Assembly (NCBI RefSeq): GCF_000266905.1
Contig: NC_018027.1
Span: 5,146,001 to 5,210,000, forward strand
Direction: 5' to 3'
Length of the DNA: 64,000 nucleotides
Origin: Mycolicibacterium chubuense NBB4
GTDB taxonomy: Bacteria; Actinomycetota; Actinomycetes; Mycobacteriales; Mycobacteriaceae
A program made the translations under genes and the position numbers. This document shows positions 49,282-58,430 of the stretch, one piece after another (the first letter of the stretch is position 1; the number at the start of each line of letters is the position of its first letter). The notes beneath the pieces are model-generated. The model ran no database searches. It saw only the letters and a program-made list of their open reading frames with translations, and was not told the DNA's origin.

Positions 49282-50124
49282 GTGACGAACTTCCCGCGGA
49301 CGGTGAGCGCCCTGTCGCGGTCGATGGTGCGGGCAGGCGCCCCGCGTCCGTTCACCGCGCGGCGGGCTGCCCGCGATTTCCAGCGGCCCTTCCCGGCCGC
49401 GGTGGTCGCCGAGATCCGGTGGATGTTCACTCCGCCGCGCACCTGCCTGTGGGGCGTGTTGACCAATCTGATCCTGGCCGCCGTGTGGCTGATCGTGCAG
49501 CCACTGACGCCGCACGGGCATCACAACGACCTCATCGTGTTGGTCGACACCTATTTCGCGTCGTTCGTACTGGCCGACGTCACCACCACCAACATGCTGG
49601 GCGCAGACCATTTCCGGGTGCTCGCGGGCGTGTCTGCGGGCACCCCGATCTGGCGGCTGCTGCTGATCAAGAACCTCGCGCTGCTCGTCATCGTCGGCGT
49701 GCCCACCCTGCTGGCCGCCGTCGCGTTCACCGTGGTGCTCGACCATCCGTCACGACTGGCCAGGACGGTACCCAACGTCGCGGTGCCGATCATCTCCTGG
49801 CTGGGCATCGGCAACCTGGTCTCGGTGCTGCTGCCGGTCGCGTCCCTGCCCCTGCTGCGGCGGTGGCGCCGCCGGCGCGACGGCGGTCGCCTCGGCGTCT
49901 GGGTGACGGCGCTGGCACTGCCGTACGCGCTGTACTACGTCGCCGACCCGATCGGCGGAGTGGAACACCGGGTGTTCTGGGACGACCTGCCGGCGGCGAT
50001 CGGCCCCGTCCTGGGACGGGACACGAAGAGCTTCGTCCACCTGGCCATCGCGGCGACAGTCTGGGTGATCGGGATCGTCGCCGCCGACCTGTGGGTGCGC
50101 AAGCGCGGACTGCGAATTCGCTGA
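49282..50124 (+). CDS. Polytopic membrane protein, unknown function
   Basis: Protein of 280 aa with about six predicted helices, for example CLWGVLTNLILAAVWLIV, LLLIKNLALLVIVGVPTLLA, VAVPIISWLGIGNLVSVLLP and VHLAIAATVWVIGIVAADLW. Topology resembles ABC-2-type or similar permeases, but I see no ATPase gene beside it. Nine bp downstream of the DUF2127 gene, so likely one operon. I do not recognise a named family. Confidence 0.65.
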   Translation: MTNFPRTVSALSRSMVRAGAPRPFTARRAARDFQRPFPAAVVAEIRWMFTPPRTCLWGVLTNLILAAVWLIVQPLTPHGHHNDLIVLVDTYFASFVLADVTTTNMLGADHFRVLAGVSAGTPIWRLLLIKNLALLVIVGVPTLLAAVAFTVVLDHPSRLARTVPNVAVPIISWLGIGNLVSVLLPVASLPLLRRWRRRRDGGRLGVWVTALALPYALYYVADPIGGVEHRVFWDDLPAAIGPVLGRDTKSFVHLAIAATVWVIGIVAADLWVRKRGLRIR

Positions 50125-50298
50125 CGTGGCAGCACGCCCGAAGGGATTCCACAGCACTGATCGTCTGGCGTGAGCTTCGGGGCGGAAGTTAAGGGAATCA
50201 TGAGAACCTGTGGAGTGTTCGGCTACGCGCGGCCGTCACGGACGCCGGTCCGACACTTGTGGTGGCGACGCCGAATCGGATGACTCGAAGGTGAAGCG

Positions 50299-51399
50299 AT
50301 GACCGCGCTTGACGAATTCACCGACATTGTCAGCGGTATCTACGCCGGGGTCATGACTCCGGAGCGGTGGGACGAGTGCATGGCCGCCGTCGGGCGGGCT
50401 TTCGGCGCGCACACGGCCGCGCTGGTCGTTTCCGACCGGGCGGCACGCGTCATGAAGCACGCCCAGATGCCCACCGCGGCGGCTCAGAGTTACCAAGCGC
50501 ATTACGCCCGGCTCGATCATGTGTTGTCCGCCGTCGAGAGCGGACCGCTGAGAGCGGTACGAACCGGCGCCGAACTGATGTGGCCGTATCAACGCCGAGA
50601 ATTCCAGGCCGAGTGGGCCCGCCCCAACGGCCTCGAAGACGGGTTGTTCGTCCGGCTGACGGGCGGCTCATCGGTCACCACCCTGGCGATCGCGACGGTC
50701 AAGCGCTCCGAACGGTTCGACAACTCCGAACGCATCGCGCTGATCAACCGGCTCGTCCCCCATTTTCAGCAGGCGCTGCGGATGCGAGCCCACCTCGACG
50801 AGCTCGAAATCCGCAGTGCTGATTGTCTCGAGGCCAGCGAGTGGGTGCGGCACGGAATCGTCATCACCGCGCCAGATCGCCGCGTCGTGTCCTGCAACTC
50901 CGCCGCCGAGCGCATCTTGAGCTCGACCGACGGCCTCCGAATCCGCAACGGGCGCATCGAAGCCGACCTCCCGCACGTCGACACACAGCTGCAACGCAGC
51001 CTCCAGGAAGCGTTGACGTTGAACGGTTCTGACACCTGGGGAGGCTCGTTCCCGTGTGCCCGACCGTCGGGTCGCCGGCCGTACGTCATCCACGTAGCGC
51101 CGATCGACCAAACCACATTCGCCTCACCTCGGTCGGGCAGAGCCAGCATCGTCATCGTCGATCCCGAACATCAGCCCGAACCCCCTGCCGGGCTCTTGCA
51201 GCGTCTCTACGGACTGACGAAGACCGAGGCGAGGATCGCCCTGCTGGTCGCGCGAGGCCAGGGCTTGAAACCGCTCGCCGATGAATTGTCGGTTTCCATC
51301 ACGACGGTGAGAACCCATCTTCAGCACATCTTCGACAAAACCGGAACGTCCCGGCAGGCCGAACTGGTTCGCCTCGTCCTCACCGTCGACCCGAGGTGA
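50299..51399 (+). CDS. LuxR-family transcriptional regulator with PAS-like sensor region
   Basis: Protein of 366 aa. The C-terminal helix-turn-helix is LuxR type (YGLTKTEARIALLVARGQGLKPLADELSVSITTVRTHLQHIFDKTGTSRQAELVR). The N-terminal two thirds are a sensory region with a PAS-like part (HGIVITAPDRRVVSCNSAAERIL). GAAGGTGAAG precedes ATG 50299. It stands alone and is followed by a large LuxR-type gene; target genes and ligand unknown. Confidence 0.85.
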   Translation: MTALDEFTDIVSGIYAGVMTPERWDECMAAVGRAFGAHTAALVVSDRAARVMKHAQMPTAAAQSYQAHYARLDHVLSAVESGPLRAVRTGAELMWPYQRREFQAEWARPNGLEDGLFVRLTGGSSVTTLAIATVKRSERFDNSERIALINRLVPHFQQALRMRAHLDELEIRSADCLEASEWVRHGIVITAPDRRVVSCNSAAERILSSTDGLRIRNGRIEADLPHVDTQLQRSLQEALTLNGSDTWGGSFPCARPSGRRPYVIHVAPIDQTTFASPRSGRASIVIVDPEHQPEPPAGLLQRLYGLTKTEARIALLVARGQGLKPLADELSVSITTVRTHLQHIFDKTGTSRQAELVRLVLTVDPR

Positions 51400-51471
51400 C
51401 GGCGGCCCCGCACACCGTGCACTCACCAGCTGAGTCTGCATAACCGCACGTCACCGAGCGCCCACCGCGAC

Positions 51472-51477
51472 TACATT
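51472..51477 (+). promoter_or_regulatory. -10 element of the large LuxR-type gene
   Basis: TACATT matches TAnnnT and ends six bases before ATG 51484, so the gene is probably leaderless even though it is frameshifted. Confidence 0.45.
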
Positions 51478-51483
51478 CGGCGC

Positions 51484-54145
51484 ATGGAGCTGACTGGCGC
51501 AGCATCTGGTTGGCCGCTGACCGGCCGCGACACCGAGCTGCGCCTGATCACCGAGACCGTGGCCGCAGGCCATGATCCCTACAGCGGCACCGTCATCCTC
51601 GGACCGGCCGGAGTGGGAAAGAGCCGACTCGCCGCCGAAGCCGCAGCGGCCGCGAGTGCTGAAGGGGCAACCGTGCGCTGGCTGGCCGGCACCGACAGCA
51701 CACAGGCGCTCCCACTGGCCGCGTTCGCCGCGTGGACCTCCGAGGCGCGGGACAACCCGATGCAGGTGGTCAGCGACATCATCGGCGCTCTGACCGCGAC
51801 GGACTCGCAGGAGGACCGAGTCGTCGTCATCGTCGACGATGCGCATCACCTCGATCCGCTGTCGGCATTCGTGGTCCACCAGCTCGTGCTGCGCCGTAGC
51901 GCGCGGGTCGTCGTCACCGTTCGCAGCGGAGCTGCGGTGCCCGACCTGATCACGGCACTGTGGAAGGACCAGCGGCTGCGGCTTCTAGAGCTGCAGCCGC
52001 TTCGCCGCCGCGAGGCGGAGTCACTTCTCGAGTGCGTGCTCGACGGCCCCGTCGATCCCCAGTGCGCGGGACGAATGTGGGAACTAACGCAGGGCAATCT
52101 GTTGTATCTGCGGCATCTGGTCGAGCAGGAACGGGCTGCCGGGCACATGGTCCGGCGCGACGGCACGTGGCGCTGGAGCGGGTCGCCGGCGGTCACGGCC
52201 GGCTTGGTGAGCCTGATCGAGTCTCACGTCGGGTCGGTGCCTGAAGACGTCCTGGAGGTGGTCGATCTCGTGGCGGTCGCGGAGCCGATCGACCTGGCTC
52301 TGCTCTCGACCCTCGTCGGCGGCGCCGCGATAGAAACCGCCGAGCGGCGGGGGCTGATCGCGGTCACACCCGGCGACGGCGCTGCGGTCCGCATCGGGCA
52401 TCCCCTCTACGGCGAGGTACGCCGCGAACAAGCGGGCACATTGCACATGAAGCGGCTTCGCGGTCGAGTTGCCGAGGCTCTCAACGACATCGAGAACGCC
52501 GATAACGACACGGTGATCCGCGCCGGGGTGATGTGGGCGGAATCCCGATCTTCCCCCGAATCCCGAACTGTCGGTAAGAGCCGCGCGCGCAGCGTTTCTG
52601 CGCTTGGACCTGCCTCTGGTGGAGCGGCTGGCCGGACCCGCGAGAGAGCAGGGCTCCGTGCAGGCCGCAATCCTCTGCGCCTACACCTACAACCTGATGA
52701 GCAGGGCTGCCGAGGCCGAGGCGATCTTCGCCTGCCTCGATCTCGCGGCGCTGGACGAAGACCAGCGCTGCAGTGTGACGACCGTCCGCGCCGCCAACCG
52801 ACTCTGGCCGATGGCCGATCCCGAGCTGTCATGGATGCTGATCGACGACGCGTGGGCGCAGCGCCCGACGACGGCCATGCAGCAGACCCTGCAGGCGGTC
52901 AGGTCCATGCAGCTGGCGTCTGCGGCCCGTCCGCACGAGGCGATCACGGCCGCACAGGCCGTCCCCGTGGATCGACTGCCCGCCGTGGCAGGACTGGTCG
53001 CGGTGTGGGCGCTGGTGATCGCTCTCGGTGACACGGGCGCCATCTCGCGGGCGACCCGAATTGCGTTGCGGGGGTACGCCCGTGCCGCGACTGCACCCGA
53101 GGCCACCTACCCGGGTGTCGGACTGGCGGACCATCACGTCACCGCCCTGCTCCTGGCCGGGCAGATCCGCGACGCGCAAGACACCGCGGCACGAACCCGG
53201 ACGCGGTGCGCCGATATGCCGGGCATCGCCAGCACGGTCGCGACGGCGATCTGCGGCCTGGCCGCGTTGGGCCGCGGCGACCTGACCGCGGCTCGTTCCG
53301 AAATACTCTCTGCGAAAACGGTTTTCGTTCAGTTGGGTGAGCCGTCCACACTGTGCTATCGATTCTCGATTGTCACGGTGGAGGTGCTGGCCCGCCTTGG
53401 CGATCTGCACGGTGCCGCAGCGGAACTGGCCGCGATGATGCGGCTGCGCCATCCGGCGTTCGATTACCTCGAGGCGGACCGCCTCCTCGCGACGGCATGG
53501 TTGACCGCGGCCCGCGGCGCCGTCAGCCAAGCCATCGCAGCGGCACGCTTCGCCGCGACTTACGCACACGACCACGGCCAGCACGCGCGTGAAGTCATGT
53601 GCCTGCAGACGGCCACGCAGTTCGGCGACAAGCGCTGCGCGCGAAGGCTGTTGGAGTTGACGGATATCGTCGAGGGGCCACGGGCCGACGCCGCGGCCAC
53701 CTACGCCGCGGGGTTGGCGGCCACCGACGCCGACACGCTGTGCGAAGCGTCGGAGAAGTTTGCGGCGATGGGGGACATCCTGGCCGCGGCCGACGCATCG
53801 GCGCATGCCGCGATGGGCTACCGCAATCTTGGGCTCCGCGGGTCGGCGCTCACCGCGGCCGGCCGGGCACAGCGACTGGCACGTGATGGCGGTGGCGCAC
53901 GGAGCCCCGCGCTGCGGGAGTCGACTCAACCGCTTCCGCTGACGACCCGTGAGCGGGAGGTCATCGCCCTTGTCTCGCAGAGTCTGTCGAATCAGCAGAT
54001 CGCCGACGTGCTGGGCATCTCGGTGCGGACCGTCGAAGGCCATCTGCACCGGGCGGGAGTCCGCACCGGGATCAGGACCCGCCGAGAACTCGCGGCCCTC
54101 GTGTCCGACGGTGTGAGTCGGTGGGCATCCGCGTCAGGCGGCTGA
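51484..54145 (+). pseudogene. LAL-type LuxR regulator (MalT-like ATPase) with frameshift
   Basis: Two overlapping frames encode one protein of about 886 aa. The first part has Walker A ILGPAGVGKSRL and Walker B VVVIVDDAHH; the second has TPR-like helices and a C-terminal LuxR helix-turn-helix (PLPLTTREREVIALVSQSLSNQQIADVLGISVRTVEGHLHRA). The shift is a single extra base in the CCC run 52544-52546: removing one C lets AES join DLPPNPELSVRAARAAFLRLDLPL, a normal continuation. As written the first frame ends at 53031 in unrelated sequence. Either a recent loss of function, a sequencing error at a homopolymer, or unlikely a recoding site. Confidence 0.8.
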
Positions 54146-54266
54146 AGCTTGCAGTCTGCGTCGCGTACTTGCGTGATCCTCGGTCGAAAGACGTTGTGGT
54201 GACCGCTGCCGGTCAGGGCGCACCTACCCAGCCGCCACCTGTCGCCGTGCGGTGTCATCTCTCAAG

Positions 54267-54300
54267 ACATCGGTGACAGTTCTGCATCAGAACATCGGTG
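54267..54300. repeat. Palindrome flanked by 9-bp direct repeats; possible insertion-element remnant
   Basis: GTTCTG-CAT-CAGAAC (54279-54293) is a perfect inverted repeat framed by ACATCGGTG at 54267-54275 and 54292-54300. The arrangement resembles subterminal repeats of IS481-like elements that I recall, but no transposase is present. The rest of 54146-54461 contains no gene I can support. Confidence 0.4.
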
Positions 54301-54442
54301 GCGTTTTAGGCGGTGTTGGTGGTGACACTCCTGCCCGAAGGCTCATCGGGTGGCCCTTAATGAACCCGTCGAACCTCGTGTCCGTCTGGCGATGAGGCAG
54401 TGGCCCGATTACGGGATGTGAGGCAGCGGTTTTTGTCGGTGG

Positions 54443-54458
54443 TCGAATGTATGTTCGA
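54443..54458 (+). promoter_or_regulatory. SOS (LexA) box over leaderless promoter of 13E12 gene
   Basis: TCGAATGTATGTTCGA matches the mycobacterial LexA site TCGAAC-N4-GTTCGA with one mismatch. The overlapping TATGTT (54450-54455) is a TAnnnT -10 six bases before ATG 54462, so LexA would cover the promoter and DNA damage would release it. LexA control of 13E12-family genes is known in M. tuberculosis. Confidence 0.8.
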
Positions 54459-54461
54459 GTA

Positions 54462-55964
54462 ATGGTGTTGGGGGATCTGCAGAACGCGGTCACCGCGCTG
54501 CTCGGCGCCTTCGACGAGGTGGCCGACTGCGAGGTCGATCTGGCGACCTCCACGGAGCTGGTGGGGGTCCTCGATGAGCTCGAGACGCTGTGGTGCCGGC
54601 TGCCCGCGGTCAGCCACCGGCTGTTGGCCCGCCTGCAAACCGAGACCACCCCGCAGCAGCTGGGCGCCAAATCCTGGAAAGACGCGCTCGCGATCCGGTG
54701 GCGGATCTCCACCTCGGAGGCGCACCGCCGGCTGACCGACACTGCTTTGTTGGCGCCCCGCCACGCCGTGACCGGGCCCTCGCTGCCGCCGGTGTTGCCG
54801 GCCACCGCGGCCGCTCAGGCCCACGGGCTGATCAACGGCGAACACGTCGAGGTGATCCGCAAAGCCGTCCACCGGTTACCCGGCTTCGTCGACACCGCCA
54901 CCCGCGAACAGTTCGAGGTCGACCTGGTGCGCCTCGCGGTCGGAGTCGGCCCCAAAGAACTCCACGACACCGCCGAACGCACACTGTTCCTGCTCGACCA
55001 GGACGGCCCCGAACCCGACGACACCGAACGCGCCCGCACCCGCGCCGTGGTCAAACACAAACAACGCCGCGACGCGATGACCGACCTGACCGCCACCCTG
55101 AACCCCCAAGCGTGGGCGGTGTGGGAAGCCATCTTCGCCAAATACGCCGCCCCGGGCATGTGCAACCCCGACGACCCCCACCCCTGCACCACCGGCACCC
55201 CGACCCAAGCCCAGATCGACAACGACCACCGCAGCCTGGCCCAACGCCAACACGACGCCCTACTCGCCGCCGGACGCATCGCCCTGATGAGCGGTCAGCT
55301 CGGCCGACTCAACGGCCTACCCGTCTCGGTGATCATCCGCACCACCCTGAAAGACCTCGAATCCCGCGCCGGGATCGGTGTCACCGGCGGCGGCAGCGTG
55401 ATCCCGATCGCCGACGTCATCCGGATGGCCGGCCACGCCAACCACTACCTCGCCGTCTTCGACCACGCCACCGGATCCGCCCTGAACCTGTTCCGCGCCA
55501 AACGCATCGCCACCCCCGCCCAGCGGATCATGCTGATCGCCCGCGACGGCGGCTGCACCAAACCCTGCTGCACCGTCGGCGCCTACGGCAGCCAAGTCCA
55601 CCACGTCACCACCGACTGGGCCGCCGGCGGCAACACCAACCTCGACGACCTCGGCCTGGCCTGCCCACCGGACAACCGCAGCGTCACACCCGACGGCTGG
55701 ACCACCCAGATGAACAACCACTGCGAAGTCGAATGGACCCCACCCCCACACCTGGACACCGGCCAAACCCGACTCAACTACCACCACCGCCCCGAAAAAC
55801 TCCTCCACCCACCCGAGGATCCTGAAACCCGGGGCCCGAACACTGCTGAGTTGACCGAATCCACGGGCGACGACATCAACGACGCACAGTCCTGCACCCC
55901 ATCCACCACCGACAACACCGACCACCCCGGCGGCCCCGCACCACCCGACGACCAGGCCGCCTGA
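54462..55964 (+). CDS. 13E12-repeat family protein: DUF222 with C-terminal HNH nuclease
   Basis: Protein of 500 aa. A DUF222 helical domain fills the N-terminal half and an HNH-type region follows (GCTKPCCTVGAYGSQVHHVTTDW, then GGNTNLDDLGLACPPDN). The HNH zinc and catalytic residues (Cys pair, HH, Asn, last Cys) are present, although the final His position is occupied by Asn (PPDN). A Thr/Pro-rich tail ends the chain. ATG 54462 is leaderless downstream of an SOS box; the ATG at 54447 lies inside that box. The family is multi-copy in mycobacteria and induced by DNA damage; role unclear. Confidence 0.88.
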   Translation: MVLGDLQNAVTALLGAFDEVADCEVDLATSTELVGVLDELETLWCRLPAVSHRLLARLQTETTPQQLGAKSWKDALAIRWRISTSEAHRRLTDTALLAPRHAVTGPSLPPVLPATAAAQAHGLINGEHVEVIRKAVHRLPGFVDTATREQFEVDLVRLAVGVGPKELHDTAERTLFLLDQDGPEPDDTERARTRAVVKHKQRRDAMTDLTATLNPQAWAVWEAIFAKYAAPGMCNPDDPHPCTTGTPTQAQIDNDHRSLAQRQHDALLAAGRIALMSGQLGRLNGLPVSVIIRTTLKDLESRAGIGVTGGGSVIPIADVIRMAGHANHYLAVFDHATGSALNLFRAKRIATPAQRIMLIARDGGCTKPCCTVGAYGSQVHHVTTDWAAGGNTNLDDLGLACPPDNRSVTPDGWTTQMNNHCEVEWTPPPHLDTGQTRLNYHHRPEKLLHPPEDPETRGPNTAELTESTGDDINDAQSCTPSTTDNTDHPGGPAPPDDQAA

Positions 55965-55986
55965 CGGCCCCGAGAACAACAAAAAA

Positions 55987-56009
55987 CGCCCCAGCCGATG
56001 GCCGGGGCG
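55987..56009 (+). terminator. Hairpin after 13E12 gene
   Basis: CGCCCCAGCC and GGCCGGGGCG with a GAT loop form a 10-bp stem with one mismatch, 22 bp after the stop, preceded by an A-rich run. A likely terminator. Confidence 0.65.
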
Positions 56010-56065
56010 ATCTATCGCCGATGAGTCGACTCGAATGCGATCAATGACTCGGCTCGACACGGAAG

Positions 56066-56138
56066 CGCGCCCGAAGGGATTCGAACCCCTAACCTTCTGA
56101 TCCGTAGTCAGATGCTCTATCCGTTGAGCTACGGGCGC
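56066..56138 (-). tRNA. tRNA-Arg (ACG)
   Basis: A 73-nt cloverleaf with acceptor GCGCCCG/CGGGCGC, anticodon loop CTACGGA and T-arm GTTCGAATC. The ACG anticodon is the substrate for A34-to-inosine editing by TadA (30790-31239). CCA is not encoded. Confidence 0.95.
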
Positions 56139-56190
56139 ATGGGTGTACTGCGTTATTCAGTTGTGACGCCGGCGAGCCGGCCGTGTACCG

Positions 56191-56279
56191 CGGAGGCGAG
56201 AGGATTTGAACCTCCGGTCCACTTTGAGGTGGACAACTCATTAGCAGTGAGCCCCATTCGGCCGCTCTGGCACGCCTCC
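56191..56279 (-). tRNA. tRNA-Ser (GCT)
   Basis: An 89-nt class II tRNA with acceptor GGAGGCG/CGCCTCC, a long variable arm (GTCCACCTCAAAGTGGAC) and loop CTGCTAA giving anticodon GCT. CCA not encoded. 52 bp from the tRNA-Arg, same strand. Confidence 0.95.
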
Positions 56280-56350
56280 TGACGTTGACCGCCGGTGGAT
56301 GAGCGTACACAGTGCAGACGGCGGGAAGCAAAGCAGATGCCACCGAGCCA

Positions 56351-56356
56351 TAAACT
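56351..56356 (+). promoter_or_regulatory. -10 element for leaderless hisC2
   Basis: TAAACT fits TAnnnT and is followed by six bases and GTG 56363. The hisC2-DUF4334 pair is probably transcribed from here without a leader. Confidence 0.5.
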
Positions 56357-56362
56357 GTTCGG

Positions 56363-57418
56363 GTGTCCGCCCGCCTGCGTCCCGAGCTCGCCGATCTGCC
56401 CGCCTACGCCCCGGGCCGGACCGTGCCCGGAGCGATCAAGATCGCGAGCAACGAGACCGTGCACGGACCACTGCCCAGTGTGCGAGCGGCCATCGAGAAA
56501 GCCGTCGACGGGATCAACCGCTACCCCGACAACGGCTACGTGGAGCTCAAGGAGCGCCTCGCCAAGCACGTCAACTTCGCTCCGGAGAACATCTCCGTCG
56601 GTGCTGGGTCCGTCAGCCTGTGCCAGCAGCTGATCCAGATCACCTCGACTGTCGGCGACGAGGTGCTGTTCGGCTGGCGCAGCTTCGAGATCTATCCGCT
56701 TCAGGTGCGCACCGCCGGCGCGACGCCCGTGCAGGTGCCGCTGACCGACCACACCTTCGATCTCGACGCCATGCTGGCCGCGATCACCGAGCGCACGCGG
56801 CTGATCTTCGTCTGCAATCCGAACAACCCGACCAGCACAGTCGTCGAACCCGGCGCGCTGGCCCGGTTCGTCGAGGCGGTGCCGCCCCACATCCTGGTGG
56901 TCCTCGATGAGGCCTACATTGAATACATCCGTGACGAATGGGTGCCCGACAGCTTCGGCCTGGTGCGCTCTCACAGCAATGTCGTTGTGCTGCGCACCTT
57001 CTCGAAGGCCTACGGGCTGGCCGGCCTGCGCATCGGGTACGCCGTCGCCGACCCGGACATCATCACCGCGCTGTCCAAGGTCTACGTGCCTTTCACCGCG
57101 ACCAGCGTGTCGCAGGCCGCCGCGATCGCGTCGCTCGACGCCGCCGACGAGCTGCTGGCCCGCACAGACGGGGTCGTCGCCGAACGGGTCCGCGTCAGCG
57201 CCGAACTGCGCGACGCCGGATACGATCTGCCGCCGTCGCAGGCCAATTTCGTGTGGCTGCCGCTGGCGGGACGCGCCCAGCAGTTCGCCGCCGACGCTGC
57301 CAACAGCCGCGTCATCGTGCGGCCCTACGGTGACGACGGCGTGCGGGTCACCGTGGCCGCCCCGCACGAAAACGACGCATTCCTCGAGTTCGCCCGAAGC
57401 TGGAAAGGACGCCCATGA
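56363..57418 (+). CDS. hisC2: Histidinol-phosphate/aromatic aminotransferase (HisC2/Pat type)
   Basis: Protein of 351 aa, class I/II PLP aminotransferase. The PLP lysine is in TFSKAYGLAGLRIGY, the ring-stacking region in SNETVHGPLPSV, NPNNPTS binds PLP, and VLDEAYIEY holds the aspartate for the pyridine nitrogen. It is closest to the HisC-like Pat proteins that use phenylalanine or histidinol-phosphate; position matches recalled Rv3772 (hisC2). GTG 56363 is leaderless. Confidence 0.9.
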   Translation: MSARLRPELADLPAYAPGRTVPGAIKIASNETVHGPLPSVRAAIEKAVDGINRYPDNGYVELKERLAKHVNFAPENISVGAGSVSLCQQLIQITSTVGDEVLFGWRSFEIYPLQVRTAGATPVQVPLTDHTFDLDAMLAAITERTRLIFVCNPNNPTSTVVEPGALARFVEAVPPHILVVLDEAYIEYIRDEWVPDSFGLVRSHSNVVVLRTFSKAYGLAGLRIGYAVADPDIITALSKVYVPFTATSVSQAAAIASLDAADELLARTDGVVAERVRVSAELRDAGYDLPPSQANFVWLPLAGRAQQFAADAANSRVIVRPYGDDGVRVTVAAPHENDAFLEFARSWKGRP

Positions 57419-57927
57419 CCACGACATCGCCCACCCCGTCGAGCCCGCCCGCGACCACCACAGCCCGCGACACCTTCACGGCGCTCAAGAACCGCACCGA
57501 CCGGCTCACCGACGCCGAACTCGACGAGTTCTGGGCGACCCTGGCGCCGGCGACCATCGACTTCATGATCGGCGAGTGGAAGGGCGGCGAGTTCGACACC
57601 GGCCACAAAGCCAACGGTTTCATGAAGAAGCTGAACTGGTTCGGCAAGACCTTCCACTCCGCCGCCGACGCCAAACCACTGGTGTGCCTCGACGCCGACG
57701 GCGACAAGTTCTCCAACACCGAGGCGATGAACGGCGAAGCCAGCCTGTGGATGGAGCAATTCCGCGGCGAGACGGTCGCCTCGATGGTCTACGACGGCAA
57801 GCCCGTCCACGATCACTTCAAGGTCGTCGACGACAACGCCGTCATAGGGATCATGAACGGCAAGGGGGCGCTGGATACCAGTTCCGGCACGCCACGCCAC
57901 CTGTACTTCTACCTGGAACGGGTGTAG
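57415..57927 (+). CDS. GXWXG/DUF4334-type protein
   Basis: Protein of 170 aa. The N-terminal half has the GEWKGGEFDTGH segment (GXWXG motif), and the C-terminal half the DUF4334 domain (MVYDGKPVHDHFKVVDDNAVIGIMN). Family members occur in mycobacteria as small soluble proteins of unknown role. The ATG overlaps the hisC2 stop (ATGA), so it is coupled to the aminotransferase. Confidence 0.8.
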   Translation: MTTTSPTPSSPPATTTARDTFTALKNRTDRLTDAELDEFWATLAPATIDFMIGEWKGGEFDTGHKANGFMKKLNWFGKTFHSAADAKPLVCLDADGDKFSNTEAMNGEASLWMEQFRGETVASMVYDGKPVHDHFKVVDDNAVIGIMNGKGALDTSSGTPRHLYFYLERV

Positions 57928-57932
57928 CCGCA

Positions 57933-57938
57933 TATCGT
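57933..57938 (+). promoter_or_regulatory. -10 element for leaderless lipoprotein gene
   Basis: TATCGT matches TAnnnT; seven bases separate it from ATG 57946. It overlaps the GTG 57937, so the ATG is preferred as start. Confidence 0.45.
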
Positions 57939-57945
57939 GGCCACA

Positions 57946-58398
57946 ATGAGAACCCACCGGCGGGCGGCAACGGCGGCAGTGGTCGGTCTCGGCATCACGC
58001 TCAGCCTGATCACGGCGTGTCAGCGCACCACCGAGGGCATGGTCGCGCAGACCACCGAACCCGGCCCGCCGCTGACGTCGGAACCCACGACATCCGGCCG
58101 TTCCCCGGGCATCCCGGGACTGCCCGGGATCCCGGGGATCACGATCCCGAACCTGCCGCTGCCGACCCGCGGCACGAATGTGCCCGAGGTTCCCGCGCCG
58201 CCGAACGCGACGACCATGTCGTGCGAGGAATACAACAAGCTCGACGAAGCCACCCGCGTCGCAGTGGTGCGCGCGATCCTCGCACAGCAGAACAACCCGC
58301 TGGGACCCAACGGTGAGTCCATCGGGCAGATCCTGGCCGACGCGGCCTGCCAATTCCTGCCGAGCGCGAAGGTCAGCGAAGTGCTGATGGGGTCATAA
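57946..58398 (+). CDS. Putative lipoprotein, Pro/Gly-rich, unknown function
   Basis: Protein of 150 aa. Basic N-terminus, hydrophobic helix and lipobox ITAC (LSLITACQR) mark a lipoprotein. A low-complexity PGIPGLPGIPGITIP linker follows, then a small helical domain with two cysteines (TMSCEEYNKL, AACQFLPS). Exported to the envelope; function unknown. A start at GTG 57937 would add three residues but lies in the -10 element. Confidence 0.7.
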   Translation: MRTHRRAATAAVVGLGITLSLITACQRTTEGMVAQTTEPGPPLTSEPTTSGRSPGIPGLPGIPGITIPNLPLPTRGTNVPEVPAPPNATTMSCEEYNKLDEATRVAVVRAILAQQNNPLGPNGESIGQILADAACQFLPSAKVSEVLMGS

Positions 58399-58416
58399 CG
58401 GGCGTCGTCCAACCGC

Positions 58417-58422
58417 TAGCCT
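58417..58422 (+). promoter_or_regulatory. -10 element for echA21
   Basis: TAGCCT matches TAnnnT and is eight bases before ATG 58431, giving a leaderless or 1-2 nt leader transcript. Confidence 0.4.
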
Positions 58423-58430
58423 CTTGATCC

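Noticed and set aside
52541..52552. Frameshift as programmed recoding in the LAL regulator
   Set aside because: No slippery heptamer, stop-codon context or stem-loop is evident around the CCC run; a mutation or read error is simpler.
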